Below the pieces are notes generated by a model. It saw nothing but the letters and a program-made list of their open reading frames with translations, searched no databases and had not been told where the DNA came from. Source: Hypoxylon rubiginosum (Eukaryota > Ascomycota > Sordariomycetes > Xylariales > Hypoxylaceae). Taken from it: a DNA stretch of 64,000 nt. The translations under genes were made by a program, and so were the position numbers. Shown here piece after piece: positions 24,213 through 35,749 of this stretch. Numbering within the stretch: position 1 is the stretch's first letter; the number at the start of each line of letters is the position of its first letter. Location: the NCBI GenBank assembly GCA_902806565.1, contig CADCXA010000055.1:2046001-2110000 (forward strand), read 5' to 3'.

Positions 24213-24467
24213 TATAATTTAAAAATAAAGTTTAAAAATAAAAACTTTAAATAATATAATAAAAATAAAATAAAAATCTAAAATAAATATAAAATATAAA
24301 ATCTATTATATATATTACGAACCTTATAATTAAAACTATAATTAAAACTTTAAAAACCTAATTTTAATATCTTTTTTTTAATTTTAAACTTTAATAAAAA
24401 AATATAATATTAAAAATTATTATAAAAATAATTACCTTTTTATTATCTTATAAAAAAAATTTAATTA
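24213..24467 (+). repeat. Dispersed repeat, copy A (fully mutated)
   Basis: This copy aligns along about 250 bp with copy C (29315-29558), sharing words such as AATAAAATAAAAAT, TATTATATATATTA and TTTTAAACTTTAATAAAAAA. Its right end (24458-24467 and the next three bases) reads AATTTAATTATAA where copy C reads GGTCCGGCCACGG. Every C and G is converted and no other base differs. Confidence 0.75.
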
Positions 24468-25242
24468 TAATAATTTTTATATAAAAAAATTAATATATAA
24501 TATTATATAAAACAGTTATAATTATATAAATAATTATATAAACTTTAAATATTTAAATAATTAACTTTTATTATTATTTTATAATTAAGTTTTAAATTTT
24601 TTCTTAATATTTTATATATATATAAATTTTAATCGTTTAATAAGTTTATATTATATTATTTATTTTATATATATTAAAAATTAAAAAAAGAAAAAAAAAA
24701 GCTAAAAAGTTTTTATATTATAAATTTATATATATTTATAAAATAAGATTTATAAATTAAAACTTATATATATATTTATAAGTTAAAACTTTTTAAATAT
24801 AATAATAAGTTTAATAAAAAAGTTAGTTATTAATATCGGTAAATTATTAAAATATTTATTAATAAACTTATTTTATAAATATATTAATATAAAATTTTAT
24901 AAAGATTTTTATAAAAACTTTTATAAAAATTTATATATTAATAAATTAAAAATTATAATAATATTAATAATTTATTAATAAAAAAATAAATTAATTTTAT
25001 TAATATAATAATTATAATATTTATATTAATATGTTATTAATTTTAATTTTTTAACTTTAATTTTAAAAATTAAATTCCCTTATTAAAATACTTATTACTT
25101 TAAAATATAAATAAGTTATATATTTTATAATAAAAACATTTTAATTAATTTATTATTAAAACTCTTTTTTATTAAAAATAAAAATAAATTAATTATATAA
25201 TATAAAAAATAATAAATTAATTTAAATAAAAAATATTAAATA

Positions 25243-25400
25243 TTATAATTAAAAAATAAAATTTAAAAGTAAAAACTTTAAATAATATAATAAAAATAAA
25301 ATAAAAATTTAAAATAAATATAAAACGTAAAATCTATTATATATATTATAAACTTTATAACTAAAATTATAACCAAGGTTTTAAAAACCTAACCTTAATA
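25243..25400 (+). repeat. Dispersed repeat, copy B (least mutated centre)
   Basis: This is a shorter match to copies A and C. It keeps AACCAAGG and AAAACCTAACCTT where the other copies have T or A replacing C or G, so it is the least mutated version of that segment. Confidence 0.75.
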
Positions 25401-28400
25401 TATATTTAATATTTTTAATTAAAAAGAAATTATATAATATTATTTAATTATTATTTTATTTTATTAGTTTTAAATAATTTAAAATTTTAATATATAGTTT
25501 TTATTTATATATTAAATATGTTTTTAATTTAATTATAATTTTAAAGTAAAATAGCTTTAAAAAATTCTTAAAATAATAGTTTTTAACTATATAAAATAAC
25601 TTTAAATTTATTATATTATAAGGTTTATATATTATATTAAATAATATTATTTATTATAAAATATTATTTAAGTTAATATTAATTTTTAGAATTTTAATTT
25701 ATATAATGTAATTAATATTTATAAGTTTTATAAATTAATTATAATTTAATAATAATAAGAAAATTAAATAATATATATAAAATAAGTTTTTTTTTAAATA
25801 TTTAATTGTTTAAATTATATTATAATATTTATTAAAATAAATCTTTTTTATAATATTATTTAAAAGTATTTTTTTACTTTTAATTAAAAATATAAATATT
25901 AATATTAAATTAATTACTTATAATTTAACTTAAAAAAAACTTATTTTTTATTTTTAACTAGTTTAAATTAATAATAAAAATAATAAAAAAAGTTAATTAA
26001 TTTAAATAATAAATAATAGTTATTAAATTTTAATAATAATAAAATATAAATTTTTTATTATTAATAAATAAAAATAATAAATATATATTATAATTAATAT
26101 TAATTAAATTAATATCTTTAGTTAAAATAATATTATAAAAATTATTTTAAAAGGTTTTTTATAAATTATTCTATTTATATTTTAGTTATTTTAAAGTAAC
26201 TTATTTTATAATAATTTAAATATTAATTAAATATTACTAAAAAAATTAATTAAATATAAATAAAATTAATACTTTTTATTTATAATTATATAAATAATAT
26301 TAAAAATATTACTATAAAAATAAATTTTTTTTTTATAACTTTTATTATAAAAATATATATTTAAATTATAACCAGTTTTTTTATATAATTATATAAATAT
26401 ATAAATAAACGGTATATATATTAAATAATTTATAAAAATATATATATAAAAAAATAATATTTTTTTTATAACGGTTTATTTAACTAAAATAATTTTTTTT
26501 TACTATTAATTTTTCTTTATAACGTTTAAAATAATACTAGTAATATTTTTAGTTTTTAAAAAGTTTTTATATTATTAATTTACACTTTTTTTAAAAATTA
26601 TATTTAAATTAAATTTTAATATAAATTAAATTATAAAACTATTTATATTTAAATCTTTTAAATTATTTATAACTTTTTATATTTATTTTTAAGTTATAAT
26701 ATACTTTTTAATATATAAATTATTTATATAAATCTTTTTAAAAAACTATATTAAAATATTTAAATTTAAATTATTATTATTAATAATAAATTAATATTAA
26801 ATAATTAATTATAAATTATAAAAATATAATTAAATATATTTAAATTATTTATTTTATATTATTTCTAAAAAATTAATTATATAATATAAAACCTTTTAAA
26901 TTTAAAAACAATTAAAATTTAAACTATTAATATTATAATTAATAAACTTATATAAAATAAATATAAAAAATAAAATAAAATTAAACCGCTAAATGTTTTT
27001 TTAAACTTTTCAAGTTTTTAAATTAAAATTAATTAATAATAATTATAAAAACTTAAAAAGTTTATAGATTTTTATTAATTATATATTTTTATTTTTATAA
27101 TAAAATATAAAGATTTTATTTTCTTTTATTTTTTTTTAAAATATTTATTAAATTAATAAAATACGTTATAAAAGTTATATTATATATTTATAATATTAAT
27201 ATTATAGATATTTATTTATAAAAATTTATTATTATATAACTAAATTTTATAATATTTAATAAAGTTTAGTTGTTTTTTATAATAAAAATATAAAAAATAT
27301 AATAAATAATTTTACTTTAAACGTTATTAGTTTAAAATCTAAAATAATTAGAAAAAATTTTAAAGTTTAAATTATCATTATTTAGTTATTTTATTTTCTT
27401 TAATTTTAAACTTTTAAAAACATTTAAATTAATTTTATTTAATAGTTAATATTATTTTAAAATATAATATAAATAATAAATATAATAAAAATCTTTTATA
27501 TAAAAATTAAAAGTTATTTTAAATAATATATAAATCTTTTTATATTTAATATAAATTTTAATAAACTTATATATATTTATTATATAAAAATAAAAATAAA
27601 ATAAATAATATTTAATTATAATAAACTTTAAAAAAACTTAGTTATATATTAAAATATAATAATATTTATATATTAAAAACAAATAAAATAATAATAATTA
27701 AAAAAAGTATTTAATATTAATTAAAATTAAAAAATATAAATAAAAAGTTTAAATAAAAAATAAGAAGATTTATAAATAAAAAAAAATATATATAAAACTT
27801 ACCTTTTTTAAGTTAATATTTTTAAAATATATTTAATATATTTTATTATAATATGTTTTATTATATATAAAATAAATAAAATAAAAAATTCTAAAAAAAT
27901 AAATATATATTAAAATTATTTAAATATTTAAATTATATATTAATATATTATTAATTTCTTTTAAATTTTATTAAAAGTAATTAAATATTATTAAAATATA
28001 ATAATTAAAATTAAATATAAATATATTTTATTTTAACTTTTATTTTAATATATTTAATATTATTAGTTTTTATTTAATTTTATATTTAATATTTTTAAGT
28101 TTTAAAAAAAAGCTGGATATTTTATTAAATTTTAATAAGGTAAATATTAATATAAGTTTTAATAAAAAACTTAAATTATTATTTATTATAATTAAATTAA
28201 TTAATATTAATAATAATAAAAAACTACTTTTTTTAAAAACTATAAATAAAAAAAATAAACTATTTAATGAATTTATAAAAATAAAAGTTTTTTTATTTAT
28301 AAATATAATTAAGAATAATATTAATTTATAAAAACTATTTTTTTAATAAAATTATTTTTAATATAGTTTATTAAAATCCTAGGAATAATTAAAAAATAAA

Positions 28401-29314
28401 CTTTATTTTTATAATAATAAGTTTTTATTAACTAAAAAAAAAAAAAGATTATAATATAAAACGGCTTTTTATAAAAAAAGCGTTAAAGAATTTATTAAAA
28501 ACATTATTAATATTATAAAAAACTTATATATATAATTAAAAATATTTATTATTAATAAAAACTTTAAAATATTATAACTTTATAAAATAACTATTTATAT
28601 TATCTAATAAATAGTTATTAAAATTTTAATTTAAAAAGTAATAATTAAAAATAATTTTTATAAAAAGTTTATATAAAAAAAATAAGAAAAAATCTAGGAT
28701 TAAATAATAAAAAAATGATTTTATAGTTTTAAAAAATATAAATTAATAAACTAACTTTATTTATTTAAAATTAGTTTTATTATTATTATTATTATTATTA
28801 TTTTTAGTTTAATATTACTAATAGATAATTATTTTTTATTAGTTTAAAATATAAAACTATTTAATAAATTTAATAAATATATATATATTTTTAAAAAAAT
28901 AAATTACAATAAATAAGGGAGTTATAATAACGATATATTAACTATTAAAATAAAAAATAATTATAATATTAAAAATAAAATAAAATATTTATATATTTTA
29001 AATTTAAAAAGTTTTTATAATTAAGTTTTAATATTAAAAAATATTTATTTTATTATATAGTTTAATAAGTTAAATAAATGTTTATTATAAATATTAAAAA
29101 TTAAACTATAGTTAAAAAAAAAAAAAAAGATTTAAATGTAATAAAAAAAAAAAAAAATATATATATATATAAAAATAAAAAAATAAGTTCGATTTTTTAT
29201 TATATATAAATATAAATATAAGTTAATATTTTATTATTAATATAATATAAAATATTTAAAAGATATTTATAATTAAAAACTTAAATTAATATAAATAATT
29301 TATTTTTAAATTAA

Positions 29315-29558
29315 TTATTATAATTTAAAAATAAAAACTTAAATATATAATATAAAAATAAAATAAAAATTTAAATTAATATAAAACGTAAAGTTTATTA
29401 TATATATTATAAACTTTATAACTAAAGTTATAACTAAGGTTTTAAAAACTTAATTTTAATATTTTTTTTTTAATTTTAAACTTTAATAAAAAAGTAGTAT
29501 TTAAAAGTATCGTAAAAATAACTATTTTTATTATTTTATAAAAAAGGTCCGGCCACGG
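29315..29558 (+). repeat. Dispersed repeat, copy C (with surviving GC pocket)
   Basis: This matches copy A along its length and ends in the unmutated pocket GGTCCGGCCACGG at 29546-29558. Internal differences from copies A and B are mainly C/T and G/A changes. Confidence 0.75.
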
Positions 29559-29587
29559 AGTTTTTTTTATTTTTTTTATTTTTTTAT

Positions 29588-29711
29588 TTTTTATAATATA
29601 AAAATAAAATAAAAATCTAAATTAATATAAAACGTAAAATTTATTATATATATTATAAACTTTATAATTAAAATTATAACTAAAACTTTAAAAACTTAAT
29701 TTTAATATTAA
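29588..29711 (+). repeat. Dispersed repeat, copy D (partial)
   Basis: This partial copy repeats the central 120 bp of copy C about 270 bp downstream in the same orientation. It contains ATATAAAACGTAAAATTTAT and lacks the left and right ends. Confidence 0.7.
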
Positions 29712-30640
29712 TATATTTTATTTTTAAAAGTTTAATTAATTATAAATTATTTATTTTTTAAATATAATTAATTAAGTTTTATTAAATATATTTATTATTT
29801 TTAAAAGTTTTAATAGTTATAAATTATTTATTTTTTAAATATATTTAATTAAGTTTAATTAAATATAATAAAAAAAAATTTAAATTAATTAAATAATAAA
29901 AATAATAATTACTTATTTATTTTTTAATTATAATTAATTAAACTTAATTAATTATATTTAAAATTAATTAAAAAATTAATATTTTTTATAAAACTTATAA
30001 ATATAATTAAAAAAATAATAAATTAATTAAATAATTAAAAATTAAATAAATAAAAATTACTTATTTTTTTAATTATATTTAATTAAACTTAATTAATTAT
30101 ATTTAAAATTAATTAAAAAATTAATATTTTTTTATAAAACTTATAAATATAATAAAAAAACTATAAATTAATTAAATAATTAAAAGTTTAATTATTTATT
30201 TTATAAATATATTTAATTAAATTTAATTAAACTTATTTAAAAATATTTTAAATATATTAAAATCTTATTTTATATATTTATATATTTTTTAAATACGTTT
30301 AATTAAATTTAATTAAAATATTTTAAAATATTTTTTTATAAACTTATATATTTTTTAAACACGTTTAATTAAACTTAATTAAATTTATTTATATTATAAT
30401 TAAAAAACTAAACCGCTTTTTTATAAACTTTATAAATATTATTAAAAAAATTATAAATTAATTAAATAATAAAAAATAAAATTATTTAGTTTTTTAATTT
30501 TTAAATATATTTAATTAAAACTAAATAAATAATTTTAAATATTTTAAATATTTTTTTATAAGTTTTATTAATAATATAAATTAATTAAATATTATAAATA
30601 AGTAATTATAAAAATAATAACTAATAATATAATTTAAAAT
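29700..30640. repeat. Degenerate tandem array of ~100-150 bp units
   Basis: The words TTAATTAAACTTAATTAATT and AAAACTTATAAATATAAT recur with a spacing of roughly 100-150 bp. The segments 29925-30060 and 30060-30195 match along almost their full length. Further, more diverged units extend both ways. Nothing identifies the parent element. Confidence 0.6.
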
Positions 30641-30669
30641 ATTATAAATTTTATAAAACTTATTTAATT

Positions 30670-30950
30670 TTAATTAAAAAAAAACCATATTATAAATTTA
30701 TATAATATTATATTTATTAAAATAAAAACTATAACTAAAAATTAAATTTATTATATTTTTTTTTATTATATATAAAATTTATATTAATTAACTAGTTATA
30801 TTTTAATATATATTTTTTAAAAAAAAAAATTTATAATTAAAAATTAAATTTATTTTATTTTTTTATATTATATTAATATTTATATTAATTAATTAACTAT
30901 ATTTTAATATATATTTAATAAAATTTTTTTAAAATTAATTAATTTATTTT
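30670..30950. repeat. Tandem duplication of ~120 bp
   Basis: Two adjacent segments share AAAAATTAAATTTATT, a T-run, TTTATATTAATTAA and ATATTTTAATATATATTT in the same order. Confidence 0.6.
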
Positions 30951-31192
30951 ATTATAACTTAAAAAAATTAATAATTAATATAATTTAATAAAACTTATTT
31001 TATATAATTTTTTTATATTATTTATATTTTTATAAATTTTATTATAATAAAACTATAAAAAAAAATATTAAAAAATATAAGGTAATTTTAAATATATAAT
31101 TAGTTGGTGAAATTATAATAATACTAATAAAATAAAATAAAGTTAATTTATAGAATATTTATAAAATATAGCTGGCAACCCGGTGTCATGGT

Positions 31193-31254
31193 TTACGTAA
31201 TACACACAAGAGTTACGTAATACACATATGATTTACGTAATGCACATTACGTAA
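31193..31254. promoter_or_regulatory. Four TTACGTAA palindromes in a short array
   Basis: TTACGTAA occurs at 31193, 31213, 31233 and 31247, with spacings of 20, 20 and 14 bp. The first three are followed by TACACA or TGCACA. The array begins about 25 bp inside the island after AT block 1 and still contains CpA and CpG. TTACGTAA is a classic bZIP (Yap/CREB-like) target. Alternatively, these could be subterminal repeats of a DNA transposon. No coding frame crosses it. Confidence 0.6.
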
Positions 31255-31411
31255 GCGGACTACTGTCAAAACCCTAGCGTTCCGCCCGGGGCATGCTTTC
31301 TTCCCTTTTGTTTACTCCGCGAAACAACAGTTCCTAGACCTTGACACCCAACTATCAGACCTCTGCGACGGCAAGCCGTTTGCAACAGTTTGCCTACCTA
31401 CCTAAGTATGT

Positions 31412-33083
31412 CTATGGCTTTAGAAGATCCAAGATGGCGTTTTGGGTATTGCTTAATCTCGCCGCCGAAGCCTTGAACGGCTCCGGGAGGCCAGTCTCCT
31501 CAAATGTGCAATCATCCTTGACCATGTCGGCAACGGCCTTGGACGTGAGGAAGATCAGCGGCATGCCGTGGCCGTTAAACCCGGCGCTGATGAATTGTCC
31601 CGCTTTCGACGGCACGGCACCGACGTGTGGCATGAGGTCGGTTGTGTACTGTAAGTGACGAGGGAATGAGCTGCTCAGAGTCCAAAACATTTGCTTTTCC
31701 CAGCCGAGCGTGGGACGTTAGGAACTTACACCCATGATGCCCGTCCATATACGGTCGGGCTTTGCCCCGGTGTCCTCCCACCCACGGAACGTTCTCTGCA
31801 TGAGGTCCTGGAAATGTGGCACAGCGGGTTCGATCAGCTTGGAGTCGTCAAATACGTTGTACCATTCTTCTGGCTTGTGGAGATACAGCGGCCGGCCACC
31901 ACCGACAATGATACTACCGTCTGGTCGCGTTATTTGGTAGTCGGCGGCTTTGGCATTATGTCGTACCTAGAGGGAACGTCAGTGACTCAATCGGAAATAA
32001 ATTGCATGGCCGTTTTGACCGAAAGGTGCGCTGGAATCATAATTCTTACGACTCACACTATAAGAGTATGGCAAGCTTGGTGCGCTTTTGCCCTCCGGAG
32101 TTGTGATTCGACTGCAGATACCCCTGACAGGTACAATTCTGTCTTTGAACTGAGGCAAGATACCAGCCGTGTACCCATTAGTGGCAAATACGACTTTCTT
32201 CGACTTGATCCGCCCCCTCGGGGTCTCAACAATCCAGTTTCCATCCGTGTCTCTAGTCTCCGAGACCTTGGTGACAGGAGTATTGGTCTGTAGGTTGACA
32301 TCCCTCTCGACCGCTAGCTCTAGTAGACGGGTGACCAATTTATAAGGCCACACGCTCCCTACGGTAAAAGAGAAGGCGCATTTGGCTCCCTTTACCCCAG
32401 ACAAGTTCTCCGCAGCGGCAGCGGGTAGATACCATACATCCTTAACCGTGGGGAAGCCGTCTGCGACCAGTTGATCGAATTCCTTCTTGCAGCTCTCCGC
32501 GAGTTCAGCGTCCATGATCACATCGTAAGCACGAGTCACGTTGAAGTCGCAATCAATCTTCTCCTTTTCGACTAGTGCCTTGACGGCGCTCACTTGGGAC
32601 GCCTCAAAGGTCGCAATGGAAGCAGCAGCTTCCCGGCCATACATGCGGATGTATTTGGGGACTCTGTAGTATACATCGGGTTTCAGGTGCCCGCCTAAGG
32701 AGTGATGAGTGATTCGCAGGCTGTACGCAAGAAGCGCGCTTACCATTTCGCCCCGTAGCACCCGAGCAAGCGGACCTAGCCTCCAGCACGACTATCGACG
32801 GCGGTGACGGGTCGTCGCCGAGCAGGTGGTAGGCGATGGAAGCTCCGGAGAAACCGGCTCCGATAATCAGGACTTCGCATTTTTCTGGCAGTTCAACTGT
32901 AGTCCGGTGGTTATCAATCTCATGTGGCTCCGTGCGCCAGAAAGGAAGCGTAGAGTTCTCTACGGGAAATGGTGATACTGGGCTATTTAGATCTGACGAC
33001 GATACCGCCGGGGCCTTTAGAGTGTTCGCAAGAGCTGCCAGGCGCTGTGCAGCGCGATTGCGGTGTGTTTCGGAAACTGACAT
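31412..33083 (-). CDS. FAD-dependent amine/amino-acid oxidoreductase (DAO family)
   Basis: Minus-strand exons are 33083..32744, 32694..32057, 31966..31730 and 31648..31412. The introns (49, 90 and 81 nt) all have GT...AG ends, and splicing gives an intact 483-residue protein. The dinucleotide-binding motif VLIIGAGFSGASIAYHLL is at about 71-88, and E101 (VVLEARS) is the expected ribose-binding acid. The first splice recreates GATGRNGGHLKPD, a signature of DAO/PuuB-like flavoenzymes. Further on come VVFATNGYTAGILP, DYQITRPDG with a GGG turn, and near the end GQFISAGFNGHGMPL, the C-terminal FAD contact. Relatives oxidise glycine, sarcosine, gamma-glutamylputrescine and similar amines with oxygen as acceptor. 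The substrate cannot be told from sequence. There is no signal peptide, so the enzyme is probably cytosolic or peroxisomal. The last residues (DLLKP) are not a PTS1. It is divergent from the transporter gene. Confidence 0.9.
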
Positions 33084-33723
33084 AATGAGGGAAGGGCTAA
33101 CTAGTTGCTAGAGTACGTGCGTAATACTAGACGACAGTTCTGCTTCAATCCTGGTATATACGAACTGGGCATTTATTTTACAACTCCAGGGCCGACCGAT
33201 CTCGGCATCTTCCGAGTGAAGATCACCGGATCATTTGCATCAATCTCCTTATCATCGGCGATAGCCCTTCTCTTGATAACCCGTGCCTCCTCCGCTTTCT
33301 GAGCCAATGGGGTGTTATAGATAGTGAAGCGGAAACCCACTTTTAGTATCAGTATCCTAGCTCGTTATCCTCTCCTCTTTTTAGGTGATGAGCTAACGAG
33401 GTGTTATAGGTAGAAGCTATAGAGGCTAAGGATGTAATCCACTTCCAGTGTCGGTATCTTGGCTGAGCTTGTTGACCTCGCAGATAAGTACCTGAACCCA
33501 GGACTTTGATATACGCGTGTCTGGATCTTGACGATAAATGATTGCTAATCATTTTTTGAATCATTTCTTCCTGTTTTCGAGATATGTAACCTTCTCGTAG
33601 GCTCATTCTCGTCTACTACTATAACTTGGCTGACAGACCTTAATAAGTCTCGGGAAATTCGCCATTCATTTAGCATTCAGTTCCTTCTCCTCAGTAGCCC
33701 AGTCCTACGAGTGATTCAGCAAA
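33084..33723. promoter_or_regulatory. Shared divergent upstream region of oxidoreductase and transporter
   Basis: These 640 bp lie between the two start codons and include an imperfect direct repeat (33301-33464) whose copies differ mostly by transitions. I see no convincing TATA box. Open frames here are short and cross the repeat. Confidence 0.55.
33301..33464. repeat. Imperfect direct repeat differing mainly by transitions
   Basis: Copy 1 starts at 33301 (GAGCCAATGGGGTGTTATAG) and copy 2 at 33390 (GAGCTAACGAGGTGTTATAG). The four differences in this stretch are all C/T or G/A. Later, CCACTTTTAGTATCAGTATC corresponds to CCACTTCCAGTGTCGGTATC, again all transitions. Copy 2 carries about 20 extra bases in the middle. 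Confidence 0.65.
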
Positions 33724-35749
33724 ATGTCCGGCGATAAGAAAACCCATGAAGATGGCCAAGCTGTAGCCGCCGAGCCCATAGCCGGGGAGAGCCATGAGCT
33801 TGATCATTTCGCTCTGCGGGTCGTCGAGATTCCCCAAAACAAATGGTTAAGGCGGTATAGAAGCGTGGCCTTTCAGATGGTTGTTCTAGCCTTGCTTGCC
33901 TTCTCCGGACCGTCGATGAGCAATGGTAAGAGTTTTCCCGGTGCCAAGTTTGTAGACCTCAGAACACGAGTTAACATTACTTACTTAATAGCGATCAGTT
34001 CTCTCGGAGGCGGAGGTCAGGCGACCCCGTATACGGCCAATACAGCTTCCGCTACCCAATACTCGACGTCTATTTTGATTGCGTAAGTCTTATTCACCTA
34101 TCTTACCGCCCTGTACCATGTCTCATTACGCGAAACTCGACTAAGAACTGTTAAGAATGTTCGGTGGCCCAATCATTAGTGCGGTAGGAATCCCTATGGC
34201 CTGCATGGTCGGTGCCCTCGGTTTTCCCTTGTCGGGATCTGGATTCTACGTCAATAGCAAATACGGAATCCAATGGTATCTCATCTTCGCGAAGGCTATA
34301 TATGGAATAAGTCCGTTGTCTACTTCTTTTATCCCCACTCCTTGTCGGCAAGATGTTAGAACCAAGTCTTACTAAAGCATCACCACGTTTATAGCATCTG
34401 CATTTCTGTACGTCGCGGAAGCCTCCGCCATGATTTCCTACCCTGAAGAACACCGGCGTGGTTTCTACATCTCAATCTGGGTTATTATGCGAAACGTCGG
34501 CTCCATCATCGCTGGCGGCATCACATTCGGGCTGAACATTGCTCGGGATGGCTATGGGGGCGTCACTACGAATACTTATCTGGTTTTCCTAGGCCTTGAA
34601 TGCATTGGTGAGTTATATGGAAACTAGCAACCAGATCATGGAAACTGACGAATCCCTCTCCATAGGTCTACCTGCAGCATTCCTTCTCTCTCGTACAAGG
34701 AAGGTTATCCGGTCTGATGGTTGGGGTGTACCACTCCTCCCTAAGAAGACATGGAAGCAGGAGTGCAAGCTCCTTCTTGAACACCACATGCAAAGACGCG
34801 TATGTATACTCGCATATCCAGGATGAGTGAAACAGAGGTATATAAGTGTTTTTCCATTGTGCGATATCTAATTACTTCCAGACACTCTTACTCATTCCAA
34901 TCTACTTCCTGACGTACTTCGGCGATGGCGTCTGGGGCACCTACTTGTCTCTGCACTTTTCAGTTCGAGCGCGTGCCCTATCTTCTCTAGTCACGCCTAT
35001 TCTCGCTGTATTAATGAATCCACTGTTCGGCATGCTTTTGGACATGAAGAGCCTCGGCCCAAAGAAAAAGGGAATTATCGCGTTCTGGGTTTGGACACTA
35101 CCTACTGCGTATGCCCCCAGCTTCCGAGTCCGAATAACGAGATGAGCTAACACTTGCTATCAGAGCCATGCTTATTTGGGTCATGGTGAATCTCAAATGG
35201 TTCACAGACCAGCCAAGTGAGCTTCGCCTAGACTAGTAAGTATACCACTGCAACATTAGTCTCAAACTGGGCATGCTGACCGCCTTGCAGTGCACATACC
35301 ACAGGGCAGTGGGTTTCGATGTGGTTCCCGAACATGATTTACGTTGTCACCTGGTAAGCTAGACGATCTAAACATCTAAGTTAGATATTCAAACTCACGA
35401 ATTTCCTAGCTGGATGTCCCAAACCCTAGTATACTGGGTCCTCGGTCAATTCGCCTCGGACGTTTCCACCAACGCCCGCACGGGTGGTGTTTTCCGATCC
35501 TGGGAAACAGTCGGCCAAGCTGTGTCCTATGGCATCAACTCCAAGGTAGCCAATCAGTTCATCCCCTTCGGTGTCTATGGCGGCTTGTTCGCCGTGGCTA
35601 TGCCGTTGTTTTGGGTCGTTCTGATGGATTTGCCCGAAGAGAGCAGGGTGCTTGCCATAGTCGATGCCGATGGTAACGCTGTAGGACATCTGGGGAAAAC
35701 GGCGGATGCTGAGCAGGGAGAAGAGAATGTCGCCAGGGAAATTTCATAA
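33724..35749 (+). CDS. UNC93-like (DUF895) MFS membrane transporter
   Basis: Nine exons (33724..33925, 33992..34082, 34156..34310, 34395..34607, 34666..34799, 34882..35108, 35164..35235, 35291..35353 and 35410..35749) give an intact 498-residue protein. Seven introns have good GTAAGx, GTATGx or GTGAGT donors; intron 3 begins with the weak GTCCGT. Hallmarks of the fungal UNC93-like group are visible: VEIPQNKWLRRYRSVAFQMV before the first helix, ISSLGGGGQATPYTANTAS, MFGGPIISAVG, FLYVAEASAMISYPEEHRRG, TYLSLHFSVRARALSSLVTP and the last helices at VYGGLFAVAMPLFWVVL. About 11-12 hydrophobic segments are expected. Members are thought to act as small-solute or ion-linked transporters or regulators, and the substrate is unknown. 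It shares an upstream region with the flavoenzyme gene, which suggests, without proof, that it brings in or exports that enzyme's substrate or product. Confidence 0.9.

Larger units (their letters stand above)
15783..31164. repeat. AT block 1: hypermutated, non-coding repeat-derived DNA
   Basis: These 15.4 kb are nearly all A and T; sample 60-base lines hold about 2-5 G or C. I find no open frame of coding quality on either strand, because TAA and TTA occur everywhere. CpA and TpG are rare. Leftover C is mostly followed by T, C or G, and leftover G is mostly preceded by A or G, the pattern expected after RIP of CpA to TpA. Dispersed and tandem repeats inside (listed separately) differ between copies by transitions, so the block derives from repeats. 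The original elements are not recognisable. Mitochondrial DNA is unlikely, since there are no mitochondrial genes and the flanks are nuclear. Confidence 0.85.

Noticed and set aside
15783..31164. AT block 1 as inserted mitochondrial DNA or a natural AT-rich centromere
   Set aside because: No mitochondrial gene, rRNA or tRNA remnant is visible, and internal repeat copies differ by transitions as expected from RIP. A centromeric role cannot be excluded but nothing in the sequence points to it.
31412..33083. Oxidoreductase as a broken pseudogene because its open frames are in different registers
   Set aside because: All register changes are explained by three GT...AG introns that rebuild family motifs exactly (for example GRNGGHLKPD).
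33349..33606. 85-codon minus-strand frame in the oxidase/transporter promoter
   Set aside because: It is produced by reading through the imperfect direct repeat and has no recognisable domain.
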